64,000 nucleotides of DNA, taken from assembly GCF_001657475.1 (NCBI RefSeq), contig NZ_LXEY01000020.1:1-64000 (forward strand). The letters are read 5' to 3'. Below the pieces are notes generated by a model. It made no database searches, was not told where the DNA came from, and worked only from the letters and a program-made list of their open reading frames with translations. This document shows positions 35,863 to 45,879 of this stretch, in pieces; position 1 is the stretch's first letter, and the number at the start of each line of letters is the position of its first letter. The translations under genes and the position numbers were made by a program. Source of the stretch: Enteractinococcus helveticum (lineage in GTDB: Bacteria > Actinomycetota > Actinomycetes > Actinomycetales > Micrococcaceae).

Positions 35863-36552
35863 TTACCGGTAGGTGCCACCGATCTCACGCTCATCGTCTA
35901 ATGAGGTTGCCAAACCTGCGCTATTGCGGCCCACAAACTTCAATACGAGTATGACGACAATCCAAATAACGATCAAGAATAACAGCAGCCACTGTGCGAT
36001 CGTTAGCGACGATGCCAGCGTCACATTGGCCTGTGTGATGTCGTTCAAGGCCTGTTCACGAGCGGTGGCGGCCCAGATTTCTAATCCGGCATAGCCAACC
36101 GCCACAATGATCGCGCTCCAGCGGGCCCAGGTAGTTTTCAAGGTCCATAACGCCACGGCGATCAGGCTTAGTCCCAGCATGATCGGGAAGATGCGGCCCG
36201 CGGTGATGTGTATCCAGTTGTATTGGCGCATGGCCTCGTCGTCCATGCGTTCGCCGAGCTGCTCTACCTCGGCCAGATCGAAGCCTGACATGCGATGGTC
36301 CAGCATCGATAGCCCACCGGTGAGCTGTTCCATGCCTTGCAGTGCCAAGATGTGATAGTAAAACCCGATGAACACGGTGACGGCGAGAATCGCAAACACC
36401 AGGATGCCGGGACTACCTTCCTGATGGCCGGCTTGCCGAATGTCGGTTTTGGCTTGAGCCACGGTCAAGCGTTTTCGATCAGCCCGAGTTTTCTGCTGTG
36501 TTGGGGCAGACTCGTGGTTGGCGTAATCTTTGGCACGGCGTTTTCTTGCCAC
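35863..36552 (-). CDS. Hypothetical four-helix membrane protein
   Basis: The 229-aa protein has a very basic N-terminus (MARKRRAKDY) and four predicted membrane helices: about 49-70 (ILVFAILAVTVFIGFYYHIL), 115-137 (GRIFPIMLGLSLIAVALWTL), 143-160 (WSAIIVAVGYAGLEIWA) and 185-208 (AQWLLLFLIVIWIVVILVLKFV). A loop between helices 1 and 2 is Met/Asp/Glu-rich. I do not recognise a family. It stands alone between tRNA-Arg and pcrA. Confidence 0.65.
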   Translation of the reverse strand: MARKRRAKDYANHESAPTQQKTRADRKRLTVAQAKTDIRQAGHQEGSPGILVFAILAVTVFIGFYYHILALQGMEQLTGGLSMLDHRMSGFDLAEVEQLGERMDDEAMRQYNWIHITAGRIFPIMLGLSLIAVALWTLKTTWARWSAIIVAVGYAGLEIWAATAREQALNDITQANVTLASSLTIAQWLLLFLIVIWIVVILVLKFVGRNSAGLATSLDDEREIGGTYR

Positions 36553-36723
36553 TCATCCTCCGGGGGCATATTATTGGCACCCGCACACAGGTAGAAATCC
36601 CATGTGCGGAACTATCACTGACCATCATCTTAGTAGAGCCGCTGAACACTGGCCGAGACCAGCTCTCCACAGCCCGCGAACACGCCCGGGTAAAACGCAT
36701 GGATACGGTTAGACTTATGCATC

Positions 36724-39210
36724 ATGGCCCACCAGACTTCTTTGCCCAGTTTTTCGTCCGCATTTTCCCTTGCCCCCACCGTCGACACCCCGCTTGTAGC
36801 GGCCGATGCGACGGCGGACCAGCTGGTTGCGGGACTCAATGATGCACAAGCACAGGCTGTGGTCCACCGTGGGGGACCGTTGCTCATTGTGGCCGGCGCA
36901 GGTTCGGGTAAGACCCGGGTGCTGACCCACCGCATTGGTCACCTGATGGCCACCGGTGATGCTCGCCCACATGAATTTCTAGCCATCACCTTTACCAATA
37001 AGGCCGCCGCCGAGATGCGCGAACGCATCGGTGAACTCGTTGGCCAGGCTGCCTCACGCATGTGGATCTCGACCTTCCACTCCTCGTGTGTGCGCATTTT
37101 GCGTCGCGAGGCGACCCATATCGGGCTGAAGTCAAACTTTTCCATCTACGATGCCACGGACTCGTTGCGCCTGATCACCCAGATCGCCAAAGACGCGGAC
37201 CTGGATCCCCGCCGCTTTGCTCCGCGAGCGATTCGCAATAAGGTTTCTTCGTTAAAGAATGAGCTCGTCGACGCCGATGCCTTTGCCGCCACGGCCGCCG
37301 GGGACCCCTGGCACCAGGCCGTTGCCGAAGTCTATAAGGAATATGAAAACCGGCTGCGCACCGCAAACGCCATGGACTTCGATGATCTGATCGCCAACGT
37401 CGTCCACATGTTTGATGCCTTCCCAGCGATTCTGGATAACTATCGCCGCAGGTTCCGCTTTGTGCTAGTCGATGAGTATCAGGACACCAACCACGCCCAA
37501 TACCGACTTGTGCGCCAGCTGACCGGGGCACCGGGTGAACCACCCGGTGTGGAAACCGAAGGCGGGCAACTGACCGTGGTTGGTGACTCGGATCAGTCCA
37601 TTTATGCCTTCCGCGGTGCTGATATCCGCAACATTGTAGATTTCGAACACGACTATCCGGACGCTACCGTGATCCGTTTGGAACAAAACTACCGGTCCAC
37701 GCAGACTATTTTGGACGCCGCCAATGCGGTGATCGCTCAGAACCCATCGCGGGAAATTAAACGCCTGTGGACGGCGGAAGGCAGCGGCGAAAAGATTATC
37801 GGCTATGCGGCCGAGTCCGAATCGCGCGAGGCCCAGTGGATCACCGACATGATCGATGATCTGATGGATAATCACGAGTACCGTCCAGCGGATATGGCCA
37901 TTTTCTATCGCACCAACGCCCAATCCCGGTCCATTGAGGAACGCCTGATCGCTTCCGGGATCCCATATCGGGTGGTCGGTGGTACCCGGTTCTACGACCG
38001 CAAAGAAATCAAGGACGCCCTGGCATATTTGCGCGTGCTGGATAACCCCGACGACGATGTCAACCTACGCCGGATCCTCAATGAACCCAAGCGCGGGATC
38101 GGGGAGCGGGCCGAAGGAACAGTGGCAGCACACCAGACGCGTCAGCAATCAACCTTTATGGCTGCACTCCGCGATGCTGAAAATGCTCCAGGAGGGTTGG
38201 CAACCCGGTCCCTGAAAGCCGTCAACAAATTCACTCAGTTGCTGGATGATCTGCAACAACTGGCCCAAACCGAATCCGTGGCGACCATTTTAGAAGCCGT
38301 GCTGGAGCAGACCGGGATGCTCGAAGCGCTCCGAAACTCCAAAGATTTCCAAGACGAATCCCGCGCCGATAACCTTGGCGAGCTGGTTGGTGTCGTGCGA
38401 GAGTTTGATAAGGCCAACCCCGAGGGCGGGCTGGGTGATTTCTTAGAGCAGGTGGCGCTGGTTGCTGACGCCGACCAGCTGCCGGATGCCACCGATGCCG
38501 AAGGCCAAGCGCTGGCAGACCACATGGGTGAAGTCACGCTGATGACGCTGCACACCGCCAAGGGCCTGGAATTTCCGGTGGTGTTTTTGACCGGAATGGA
38601 ACACGGCATTTTCCCACACGCCCGATCCATGGCCGATGAAAAAGAACTCGCTGAAGAGCGTCGTTTAGCCTATGTGGGGCTGACCCGGGCGCGCGAGCGG
38701 CTGTTTGTGTCTCGAGCCGAAGCGCGCAGTATGTGGGGGCAGCACCAGTTCAACCCGGCTAGCCAATTCTTGTCGGAAATTCCGGTAGAGCTCATTGAAT
38801 GGGAGCGGGAAGGCAAAGGCACTCCAGCCACTGCGAAGTTTGGCGCGGGTTTGGGTGGCTTTGGGCAAGATACCGGGGTGCGTGGTTTCCGCTATCGGGA
38901 TGCGCAACGCTTTAGTGGGTCACACTGGGGTGCTTCGCCGTCGTCGAAAAATTACGGACGAGCCGGTACGGAGGGCATTACCGAAGCGCAAGAACGTGCT
39001 CGGGTGACCAAACCCGAACCGCGCACAAAGGTGAACCCACAAAAGGAAGTCATCTCGGTTTCGGTAGGCGACATGGTAGAACACAAAACGTTTGGAACCG
39101 GCGTGGTCACCGCCGTGCAGGGGGCGGGCGATAAGGCCGTCGCCGTCGTGCAATTTGCCGCATCAGAAAAGCGGTTGCTGCTGCGCTATGCACCGCTGAA
39201 AAAAGTGTGA
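36724..39210 (+). CDS. pcrA: ATP-dependent DNA helicase PcrA/UvrD
   Basis: The 828-aa superfamily 1A helicase unwinds DNA 3'-to-5' in repair and replication. Motifs in order: I GAGSGKTRVL (about residue 60), Ia TFTNKAAAEMRERI, II LVDEYQDTNHAQY, III GDSDQSIYAFRGAD, IV EQNYRSTQTIL, V TAKGLEFPVVFLTGM and VI YVGLTRARERLF. The C-terminal tudor-like domain of PcrA is also present (VGDMVEHKTFGTGVV). The N-terminus has about 35 extra residues before the Q-motif segment LNDAQAQAV. Start is ATG at 36724, and no strong ribosome-binding site is seen. Confidence 0.96.
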   Translation: MAHQTSLPSFSSAFSLAPTVDTPLVAADATADQLVAGLNDAQAQAVVHRGGPLLIVAGAGSGKTRVLTHRIGHLMATGDARPHEFLAITFTNKAAAEMRERIGELVGQAASRMWISTFHSSCVRILRREATHIGLKSNFSIYDATDSLRLITQIAKDADLDPRRFAPRAIRNKVSSLKNELVDADAFAATAAGDPWHQAVAEVYKEYENRLRTANAMDFDDLIANVVHMFDAFPAILDNYRRRFRFVLVDEYQDTNHAQYRLVRQLTGAPGEPPGVETEGGQLTVVGDSDQSIYAFRGADIRNIVDFEHDYPDATVIRLEQNYRSTQTILDAANAVIAQNPSREIKRLWTAEGSGEKIIGYAAESESREAQWITDMIDDLMDNHEYRPADMAIFYRTNAQSRSIEERLIASGIPYRVVGGTRFYDRKEIKDALAYLRVLDNPDDDVNLRRILNEPKRGIGERAEGTVAAHQTRQQSTFMAALRDAENAPGGLATRSLKAVNKFTQLLDDLQQLAQTESVATILEAVLEQTGMLEALRNSKDFQDESRADNLGELVGVVREFDKANPEGGLGDFLEQVALVADADQLPDATDAEGQALADHMGEVTLMTLHTAKGLEFPVVFLTGMEHGIFPHARSMADEKELAEERRLAYVGLTRARERLFVSRAEARSMWGQHQFNPASQFLSEIPVELIEWEREGKGTPATAKFGAGLGGFGQDTGVRGFRYRDAQRFSGSHWGASPSSKNYGRAGTEGITEAQERARVTKPEPRTKVNPQKEVISVSVGDMVEHKTFGTGVVTAVQGAGDKAVAVVQFAASEKRLLLRYAPLKKV

Positions 39211-39372
39211 TGATCACCCATATAAGGTCATGGTTCCTCAACACGGCTCGCCGTGCACTAAGGTAAAGGCTTAGGAGTTGCCAGGCTTATTAGCCGAACT
39301 CGCAGATGCCCGAATGCAATCTGTTGTGGGCATCTGATCCAATCGTTGTCGAGGTAAAAGGACTGCAAACCC

Positions 39373-40536
39373 GTGGACCTGTATGAGTACCAGGCACGCG
39401 ATCTTTTCGAGGCACACGGGGTTCCCGTGCTGGCTGGGATCGTTGCCGAAACCCCGGAAGAAGCTAAGGCCGCCGCTGAAAAACTCGGTGGCGTCACCGT
39501 GGTCAAAGCCCAAGTCAAAGTTGGTGGCCGTGGTAAAGCCGGCGGTGTCAAAGTCGCCAAGAACGCTGACGAAGCCTATGAATATGCCAAAGAGATCCTG
39601 GGCATGGACATCAAAGGTCACACCGTACACCAGGTGATGATCGCTGAAGGCGCCGACATCAAAGAAGAGTACTACTTCTCCATCCTGCTGGATCGTGCCA
39701 ACCGCTCTTACCTGGCCATGGCCTCGGTAGAAGGCGGTATGGACATCGAACAGCTGGCCGAAGAACGCCCAGATGACCTGGCACGCGTTGAAGTTTCGCC
39801 GTCCACAGGTCTGAACCGCGAAGTTGCAGACAAGATCGTTGCTGAAGCCAAATTCGCTGAGGACCTCCGCGACAAGGTCGCTGAAGTTCTGGTGAAGCTC
39901 GGCGACGTCTACGTCAAAGAAGATGCCACTTTGGTTGAGGTCAACCCACTGGTGCTGACCGGTGAAGGCAACCTGATTGCACTTGACGGAAAAGTCACCG
40001 TTGACGACAACGCCGACTTCCGCCAGCCAGGACACGCTGAACTGGTTGATGAGCGCACCGAGAACCCGCTGGAAGCCAAAGCTGAAGCCAAGGGCCTGAA
40101 CTACGTCAAACTTGACGGCAACGTGGGCATCATCGGTAACGGTGCCGGCCTGGTCATGTCGACTCTGGACGTTGTTGCCTACGCCGGTGAAAATCACGGT
40201 GGCGCAAGCCCAGCCAACTTCCTGGACATCGGCGGTGGCGCTGATGCACAGATCATGGCTGATGGTCTCGACGTCATCCTGGGTGACGCAGATGTCAATT
40301 CCGTATTTGTCAACGTCTTCGGTGGCATTACCGCGTGCGATGAAGTCGCAGGCGGTATTGTCAAAGCACTGGAGATCCTGGGCGATTCAGCAACTAAACC
40401 ACTGGTTGTCCGCCTCGACGGAAATAAGGTGGACGAAGGGCGCGCCATTTTGGCCAAAGCCAACCACCCACTGGTCACTCTTGCATCCACCATGGACGAA
40501 GGCGCTGACAAAGCCGCCGAGTTGGCGAACAAGTAA
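39373..40536 (+). CDS. sucC: Succinyl-CoA synthetase beta subunit
   Basis: The 387-aa protein forms the ADP-forming succinate-CoA ligase with SucD and makes ATP from succinyl-CoA in the TCA cycle. The ATP-grasp fold is visible: [39 protein letters not shown] (nucleotide-binding), [20 protein letters not shown] and [16 protein letters not shown]. Start is GTG after GTAAAAGGA. It is followed by sucD with 18 bases between. Confidence 0.96.
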   Translation: MDLYEYQARDLFEAHGVPVLAGIVAETPEEAKAAAEKLGGVTVVKAQVKVGGRGKAGGVKVAKNADEAYEYAKEILGMDIKGHTVHQVMIAEGADIKEEYYFSILLDRANRSYLAMASVEGGMDIEQLAEERPDDLARVEVSPSTGLNREVADKIVAEAKFAEDLRDKVAEVLVKLGDVYVKEDATLVEVNPLVLTGEGNLIALDGKVTVDDNADFRQPGHAELVDERTENPLEAKAEAKGLNYVKLDGNVGIIGNGAGLVMSTLDVVAYAGENHGGASPANFLDIGGGADAQIMADGLDVILGDADVNSVFVNVFGGITACDEVAGGIVKALEILGDSATKPLVVRLDGNKVDEGRAILAKANHPLVTLASTMDEGADKAAELANK

Positions 40537-40554
40537 GGACGGGATAAGTAGAAG

Positions 40555-41472
40555 ATGTCGATTTTCCTCAATAAAGATTCCAAAATCATCGTCCAGGGCA
40601 TTACCGGTGGTGAAGGTACCAAACACACCGCACTGATGCTCAAAGCCGGCTCCAACATTGTTGGTGGCGTCAACGCCCGCCGCGCTGGTGAAACCGTCGA
40701 GCACCTCGACGCTGACGGCAACGACGTCAGCCTGAACGTTTACGGCACCGTTAAAGAAGCTATGGCAGAAACCGGTGCCAACGTCTCGGTGATGTTTGTT
40801 CCACCAAAATTCGCTAAAGACGCCGCGATGGAAGCCATCGAAGCTGAAATCGAACTGTTGGTCATCATTACCGAAGGCATTCCGGTCCAGGACACCGCAG
40901 AATTCTTTGCTGCTTCCCAGGCCAATGTTGGTGCCGATGGCAAACCAAAGACTCGTATCATCGGTCCAAACTGCCCAGGGATCATCACCCCAGATGTTTC
41001 CTTGGCAGGTATCACCCCGGCAACCATTACCGGAACCGGCCCAATCGGTCTGGTTTCGAAGTCGGGTACGCTGACCTACCAGATGATGTACGAACTGTCC
41101 GAGATTGGTATTTCGACTGCGATCGGTATTGGTGGCGACCCGGTTATCGGTACCACCCACATCGACGCTCTGGAAGCTTTCGAAAACGATCCAGAAACCA
41201 AGGCCATCATCATGATTGGTGAGATTGGTGGCGACGCCGAAGAACAGGCCGCCGCCTACATCAAAGACAACGTAACCAAACCAGTTGTTGGCTACATTGC
41301 AGGCTTCACCGCACCAGAAGGCAAGACCATGGGTCACGCCGGTGCGATCGTGTCCGGTTCGTCCGGTACCGCAGCTGCCAAGCAAGAAGCATTGGAAGCA
41401 GTCGGCGTTCAGGTTGGCCAGACCCCAACCGAAGCCGCTGAGAAGATGCGCAAGATTATGGATAACCTCTAA
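40555..41472 (+). CDS. sucD: Succinyl-CoA synthetase alpha subunit
   Basis: The 305-aa subunit binds CoA and carries the phosphorylated His. The N-terminal CoA-binding fold is [19 protein letters not shown], and the active-site His is in [13 protein letters not shown]. Other conserved segments are [10 protein letters not shown] and [17 protein letters not shown]. Start is ATG with GGACGGGAT upstream. It ends the sucCD operon, before a terminator. Confidence 0.96.
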   Translation: MSIFLNKDSKIIVQGITGGEGTKHTALMLKAGSNIVGGVNARRAGETVEHLDADGNDVSLNVYGTVKEAMAETGANVSVMFVPPKFAKDAAMEAIEAEIELLVIITEGIPVQDTAEFFAASQANVGADGKPKTRIIGPNCPGIITPDVSLAGITPATITGTGPIGLVSKSGTLTYQMMYELSEIGISTAIGIGGDPVIGTTHIDALEAFENDPETKAIIMIGEIGGDAEEQAAAYIKDNVTKPVVGYIAGFTAPEGKTMGHAGAIVSGSSGTAAAKQEALEAVGVQVGQTPTEAAEKMRKIMDNL

Positions 41473-41497
41473 GTCACGAACTGACGAGAATTTCCGA

Positions 41498-41532
41498 AAA
41501 TGGAGCCCGGGCGATTTGCTCGGGCTCCATTT
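41498..41532 (+). terminator. sucCD terminator
   Basis: AAATGGAGCCCG and CGGGCTCCATTT form a 12-bp stem, followed by a T-rich stretch. From here to 41893 (about 360 bases) I see no gene, RNA or repeat I can support. Confidence 0.9.
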
Positions 41533-41893
41533 GCCTTTAACAACCGGTTCGACAACAGCATGTGTTCGTGGAATTTTAGCCGGGTGAGATGACTGCGCAT
41601 ATTGACTAGGTAGTCATAGTCCTCAAGGTTGGGTATGGGCGCCTATGAATCGTCAGCAGAGCTGTCGGAGCGGAAAGATACGGTGTATGTCCACCAGACC
41701 TTCGGATATCGCTGACGGTGCGCTCTGGAGGCTATCAGGACCCTGTTACCACCATATATGTATCGCGGCCACCTGCTGTGGCACGAGGACCAGGGCATTG
41801 ATGGGACAGGTCATTGTCGTTGGTGCTGCTTGCGACGACGGCCCGCAAGAACACCAATGAGCCCCGGTTGAGAACTATGGGAGTGGCAGGAGT

Positions 41894-42382
41894 TTATTGT
41901 GGCAGGCTCTGCTCAATAGCGTTGATGACTGCTGGGTCATCAGGCTCCGTGCGTGACCGAAAACGATAGACGTCCCCGGATGGCGCGACCAGGAATTTTT
42001 CAAAGTTCCATTTGACCCTGCCTGCTTTCCCATGGGCATCGGGAGTCTTTTTGAGCTCGGTATATAGCGGATGCTCACGTCGACCATTGACTCGGATGCG
42101 ATCCAGGACCGGGAAGGTGATGCCGTAGGTGGTGGAACAAAACTCTTGGATGGCTTCGTTTGAACGGAGTTCTTGAAAAAATTGGTTGCTTGGGAATCCA
42201 AGGACCTGCAGCCCGCGATCGCCGTATTGTTTTTGCAGCTGCTCGAGCGCTTCGTACTGAGGAGCCAACCCGCACCGAGAAGCAACGTTGACGATCAGGA
42301 ATGCTTTGCCTTCGAACTCGGAAAGCGTCGTCTCGGCACCCTGCATGGTTTTGAATGGGATCTCGCGAAGCTTCATAGTCAT
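41894..42382 (-). CDS. Glutathione peroxidase-family thiol peroxidase
   Basis: The 162-aa protein has the GPx fold with Cys replacing selenocysteine in VNVASRCGLAPQYEAL (Cys near residue 37). The other catalytic residues follow: Gln in GFPSNQF and Trp/Asn in VKWNFEKFLV. The usual FPCNQF has Ser in place of Cys, so the resolving-Cys mechanism of thioredoxin-dependent GPx may be altered. A second Cys (EFCSTTYG) could take that role. It reduces peroxides in the cytoplasm, probably with thioredoxin, because actinobacteria lack glutathione. Start is uncertain between the ATG at 42382 and the one at 42376. Confidence 0.9.
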   Translation of the reverse strand: MTMKLREIPFKTMQGAETTLSEFEGKAFLIVNVASRCGLAPQYEALEQLQKQYGDRGLQVLGFPSNQFFQELRSNEAIQEFCSTTYGITFPVLDRIRVNGRREHPLYTELKKTPDAHGKAGRVKWNFEKFLVAPSGDVYRFRSRTEPDDPAVINAIEQSLPQ

Positions 42383-42480
42383 TGCAGCATGTCGTCAGTG
42401 GTCAGTATTCCATCCGTACGGCGGAATCGGCAGTTGTTCCTTGGGCTTAAGCCAGTTGAGGCTCAGACGCCATGGAACGG

Positions 42481-43611
42481 TTAGACGTTGAAGAACATCC
42501 CCAGCAGGTAGGTGACGCCGGCTGCACCCAACCCAATGGCCAACTGGCGTAATGCGCGTTTGAGTGGTGACGCGCCTGAAAGCAGCCCCACGATGCCACC
42601 AGTGATGAGCAATGCCACGGACACTAGGCCCAGTGCCCACATGAGTGCGGCGAGGCCGGTGGCACCAAACAGAAACGGCAGCACCGGAATGATCGCGCCG
42701 GAAGCAAAGAACAAGAACGAGGAGAACGCAACTTTCCAAGGATTACCAACGGATTCGAAGGCTTCTTGTGTCAGTTCTTCTTCTGGACCTTGGGAGCCAT
42801 CGGGTCGTGCCGAGAAGGATGGATTACAGTCACAGCTGAGGTATCCCAGCCGCTCTAAGGCTCGGTGACTCGCATCCTCGGGCGTCATGCCGCGTGCACG
42901 GTAGACGAGTTCAAGTTCGTTTTGTTCGATGTCCAAATATTTTGCGGTACGTAGGGTCACTTGGGTTGGATGTGATGCTTCCAAAAGTTCGCGTTGGGAG
43001 CGCACCGAAACGTATTCGCCAGCCCCCATGCTCAACGCACCAGCAAGCAGCCCAGCAATACCAGTAAATAACACGACGGAGGGTGCCACACCGGTTGCAC
43101 CAATACCCATCACCAGGGCCAGGTTGGAGACCAGCCCGTCATTGGCACCAAATACTGCGGCCCGGAAATTGCCGGCCATCGTTTCGCGACCGCGCGCCGC
43201 CAAACCTCGCACAACTTCTTCGTGAATTGCTTCATCGGCCGCAATTTTTGCCGGAACTTCTGAGTCGTGTTTATACGGCGTATTGGATTCAGCGCGTTGC
43301 ATGAGTGCAAGGACAAAGACCGAACCGAACATCCGTGCTAAAAAGCGCAACAGCGCTCGGTGCATGCTGGGCCTAGTGCGGACGTTCGCGTCGTCTCCCA
43401 ATAGGTCACGCCAATGCTGGGCGTGACGGTCTTCGGCATCCGCTAAGCCCAGCAAAATATCTCGTTCGGGGCCGGTGCTTCGATCCGCTAGATCACGGTA
43501 GATTTGGCCTTCGGCAATCTCGTCAGCCAGGTATTTACGCCAGCGACGGATTTGCGACTTGGTCGGCTCTTCAGCCACAGTGACTTCCTGGTTTTTCTTC
43601 GAGCCTGACAT
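42481..43611 (-). CDS. Ferritin-like-VIT1 fusion iron/manganese transporter (MbfA-like)
   Basis: The 376-aa protein couples an N-terminal rubrerythrin/ferritin-like domain (about 20-150) to a C-terminal VIT1/CCC1 membrane domain (about 150-376) with about five helices. Visible are RWRKYLADEIAEGQIYRDLA, EDRHAQHWRDLLGD and ADEAIHEEVVRGL (Glu/His di-iron ligands), then FRAAVFGANDGLVSNLALVMG and LSMGAGEYVSVRSQRELL. Related proteins (MbfA) export iron to protect cells. Start is ATG at 43611. It ends close to the GPx gene on the same strand, so both may belong to iron/oxidative stress control, but no IdeR box was seen upstream. Confidence 0.9.
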   Translation of the reverse strand: MSGSKKNQEVTVAEEPTKSQIRRWRKYLADEIAEGQIYRDLADRSTGPERDILLGLADAEDRHAQHWRDLLGDDANVRTRPSMHRALLRFLARMFGSVFVLALMQRAESNTPYKHDSEVPAKIAADEAIHEEVVRGLAARGRETMAGNFRAAVFGANDGLVSNLALVMGIGATGVAPSVVLFTGIAGLLAGALSMGAGEYVSVRSQRELLEASHPTQVTLRTAKYLDIEQNELELVYRARGMTPEDASHRALERLGYLSCDCNPSFSARPDGSQGPEEELTQEAFESVGNPWKVAFSSFLFFASGAIIPVLPFLFGATGLAALMWALGLVSVALLITGGIVGLLSGASPLKRALRQLAIGLGAAGVTYLLGMFFNV

Positions 43612-43695
43612 CCCTATTCCTTGCGCTGTGCATGACCTGTGCAGTCCCAGTCCAGCCTACCGTGTTGGCTGTGACCCTGGGTTACACTGTGGATT

Positions 43696-44094
43696 ATGGA
43701 AACTGGTGAACAGCCCACTATGCCGCCGCGCAAACGCGTTCCGCGTGCACTTCAGCTTGGAGAAGACCCCGACCCGCGGTTTACCCTCGCCAATGAGCGA
43801 ACCTTTCTTGCGTGGATTCGCACATCGTTAGCCCTGCTGGCCGGTGGTATCGCCGTCGAAGCATTCACACAAGAAATCTTCGACGATACCGCACGACGAG
43901 TGTTAGGCACGATACTGTTAATCTTGGGCGGTCTCCTGGCGGCCTCTGCTGCGGGTCGTTGGCTACGAGTCGAAGCCGCGATGCGACAGAAACGGTCACT
44001 GCCGATCCCCATTTGGATTCCCCTGATTGCGTTAATCTGTGCCGTGGCTGCGATCACAGTGTTGGTCGCCATCTGGGTCACCAATGGCTTCTAA
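43696..44094 (+). CDS. DUF202 (YidH-type) membrane protein
   Basis: The 132-aa protein has the DUF202 signature DPRFTLANERTFLAWIRTSLALLAGGIAVEAF and three hydrophobic segments at about 35-55, 72-91 and 105-127. YidH-type proteins are small inner-membrane proteins of unknown function. It is the first gene of a two-gene unit with another DUF202-like protein, with an 11-base overlap. Confidence 0.88.
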   Translation: METGEQPTMPPRKRVPRALQLGEDPDPRFTLANERTFLAWIRTSLALLAGGIAVEAFTQEIFDDTARRVLGTILLILGGLLAASAAGRWLRVEAAMRQKRSLPIPIWIPLIALICAVAAITVLVAIWVTNGF

Positions 44095-44443
44095 ATTCTC
44101 AGACCGCCCAAGAAACCGATTCCAGGCGCTCCAGCATGCAGATCCTGGCCTGCAACCGGAACGGACCGTGATGTCGTGGGGTCGCACCGGTCTTGCAACC
44201 TCTGTGGTCGCCCTGTTGCTAATCCGCTGGTACCCCTCGGTGGGAGGCATCGTATTTGTACCGGTGATTATTGCGCTTATCGGTGCAGGCCTGATCCAGT
44301 TGTCCCAACGACGACGCTATACGGTCCAGGCGGCAGGAATTGCCAACGAAAACGTCGCCAGTGATTTTTGGGCGGTATTTTGGATGACCGTCATGTCGGT
44401 GTTGATTGCCACCTCCGGCGTCATCGCGATGTGGGCTGCTTAG
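44084..44443 (+). CDS. Second DUF202-like membrane protein
   Basis: This 119-aa protein resembles a shorter DUF202 member: DPGLQPERTVMSWGRTGLATSVVALLL, then two more hydrophobic segments (VFVPVIIALIGAGLIQL and VFWMTVMSVLIATSGVIAM). The frame opens earlier, but the ATG at 44084 overlaps the preceding gene's end by 11 bases, giving coupled translation. It probably forms a complex with the first DUF202 protein. Convergent with the PPOX gene, overlapping by four bases. Confidence 0.75.
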   Translation: MASKFSDRPRNRFQALQHADPGLQPERTVMSWGRTGLATSVVALLLIRWYPSVGGIVFVPVIIALIGAGLIQLSQRRRYTVQAAGIANENVASDFWAVFWMTVMSVLIATSGVIAMWAA

Positions 44444-44958
44444 CGCGATAGCCTGGTTGGATCGGGATCTTCCGGTGGGGTAGAGGTAGTCTGTCCTGGG
44501 TCATAGGTAAAGGTCCGGGTATCTCCACGCTCCGGTTGACGGGCGAAGATGAAATGTCGACCCGAGATATCTTCGATGTTGAGCGACACAAAGAAATCTT
44601 TGAACGTTGGGATCCACGGTGCAAGCCCCAGACCGCGCACGTAATCGATGTGTTCTTCGGCCACCGGATTGACCTTGCCGCGAACCACGACCGACCAGCC
44701 TTCATCCGGTAAGATGCCATCGGTTTCAAAGGCAACCATGGAGTGGGCCTCGGCAGCCATGAGTTTGGCTCCCGGCGCGGTGCGGAAGTAGAGCTTGTCG
44801 CCGTCGAAGACGTAATTGACCGGAAAGATTTCGACCTGGCCTTCCGATAGAAAAGCTAACCGACCATGTCGAGTATTGCGCAACAGTAATTCTGCCTGCT
44901 GGCGTGACAGCTCCAGAACCGGTTGATCTTTTTTGTGTTCAAACATGTAGGCGCTCAT
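44440..44958 (-). CDS. Pyridoxamine 5'-phosphate oxidase-family protein
   Basis: The 172-aa product has a flavin-reductase-like split barrel of the PPOX type: LLRNTRHGRLAFLSEGQVEIFPVNYVFDGDKLYFRTAPGAKL, then VAFETDGILPDEGWSVVVRG. Many such actinobacterial proteins bind FMN or F420 and act on unknown substrates. The C-terminal 30 residues are Pro/Thr-rich. It lies next to, and on the same strand as, the IMPase-family gene. Confidence 0.82.
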   Translation of the reverse strand: MSAYMFEHKKDQPVLELSRQQAELLLRNTRHGRLAFLSEGQVEIFPVNYVFDGDKLYFRTAPGAKLMAAEAHSMVAFETDGILPDEGWSVVVRGKVNPVAEEHIDYVRGLGLAPWIPTFKDFFVSLNIEDISGRHFIFARQPERGDTRTFTYDPGQTTSTPPEDPDPTRLSR

Positions 44959-45012
44959 AAACTCTATTGTGATGCTTGCGACACCGTGATGCCACCGTTG
45001 GACGGCGAAATG

Positions 45013-45804
45013 TCACATTTGGCGGATCTGATCAAAAATGTCGGTGATGGCTTCCGCGGAGCGCCCGGGTGCCACGGCAACATAATGCGCAGCGAGATGG
45101 GCCGGTCCCGAGGTGCCGGTGAGGTACGTTCCGCCTGCTTGTTGCAAGATGTACGACGCCGCAGCAACATCCCAGGGCTTGGTATCCACACCCAGCACCA
45201 AATCGGCGATGCCGCGGGCGGCAAAGCACATTTCTAAGGCACCCGACACGAGCCGACGCACGGTTGCAAAGCGGGTTACTAGTTCACCAAAGAGTTCAGG
45301 CGCTTGGGGTGCCCGCTGTAAGATTTCAGCTGCCGGGAATGATGTGACCAGATTGTATTGGCTAACGTGCGCTGGGGCAGGCCTGCATTGTAGCGGTGCC
45401 TCGTTGAGATAGGCGCCAGTGCGATCTGCCGAGTATTCATCACCCGAGACAGGATCCACCACAACGCCTGCCACTACCTGTTGGTCGATCACCGCGGCAA
45501 TCGAGATGGCAAAGAACGGGTAGCCGTGGACGAAGTTGCTGGTGCCATCGATGGGATCAATGATCCACTCCAGCTGGCCTGGCGCCGTCACGGGTTCACG
45601 ACCGGTCTCTTCACCCCAGAAGACTGCGCCGTCACGGGCCAACCGGGACTTGAGGTGTTCTTCGACGCGGTGATCCCAATCAGACACCAGATCATGGCGA
45701 TTCGTCTTGGCATTGGCTGCGACCGTACCCGAAGTAAATGCTGCGGCGAGTTCAGCGGCGGCAGGACGGGTGGCGTGGAGCGCGGTCTGGCGGAGAGTCG
45801 TCAT
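45013..45804 (-). CDS. Inositol monophosphatase-family phosphatase
   Basis: The 263-aa protein has the Mg2+-dependent IMPase motifs: the GEETG metal ligand, WIIDPIDGTSNFVHG (motif A, about residue 85) and KPWDVAAASYILQQAGG (motif B, about residue 215). By family it dephosphorylates inositol phosphate, histidinol phosphate or a similar sugar phosphate; HisN/SuhB cannot be told apart here. The frame runs from 45996, but similarity starts near the ATG at 45804; another ATG at 45816 (MVEAM) is possible. Its upstream end lies close to the divergent App1 gene. Confidence 0.85.
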   Translation of the reverse strand: MTTLRQTALHATRPAAAELAAAFTSGTVAANAKTNRHDLVSDWDHRVEEHLKSRLARDGAVFWGEETGREPVTAPGQLEWIIDPIDGTSNFVHGYPFFAISIAAVIDQQVVAGVVVDPVSGDEYSADRTGAYLNEAPLQCRPAPAHVSQYNLVTSFPAAEILQRAPQAPELFGELVTRFATVRRLVSGALEMCFAARGIADLVLGVDTKPWDVAAASYILQQAGGTYLTGTSGPAHLAAHYVAVAPGRSAEAITDIFDQIRQM

Positions 45805-45879
45805 GGCTTCCACCATAAACCAGTCGGGTGGAAAGGTATTAGACTGTGTGGATGACCAAGGAGTGGGACGAGCAATACT

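Noticed and set aside
39271..41385. Long antisense frames opposite sucC and sucD
   Set aside because: Both overlap highly conserved, clearly expressed genes and look like low-complexity Phe/Gly/Val shadows.
41645..41860. A 71-codon frame in the sucD-gpx gap
   Set aside because: No ribosome-binding site, no family match and rare-codon composition; treated as noncoding.
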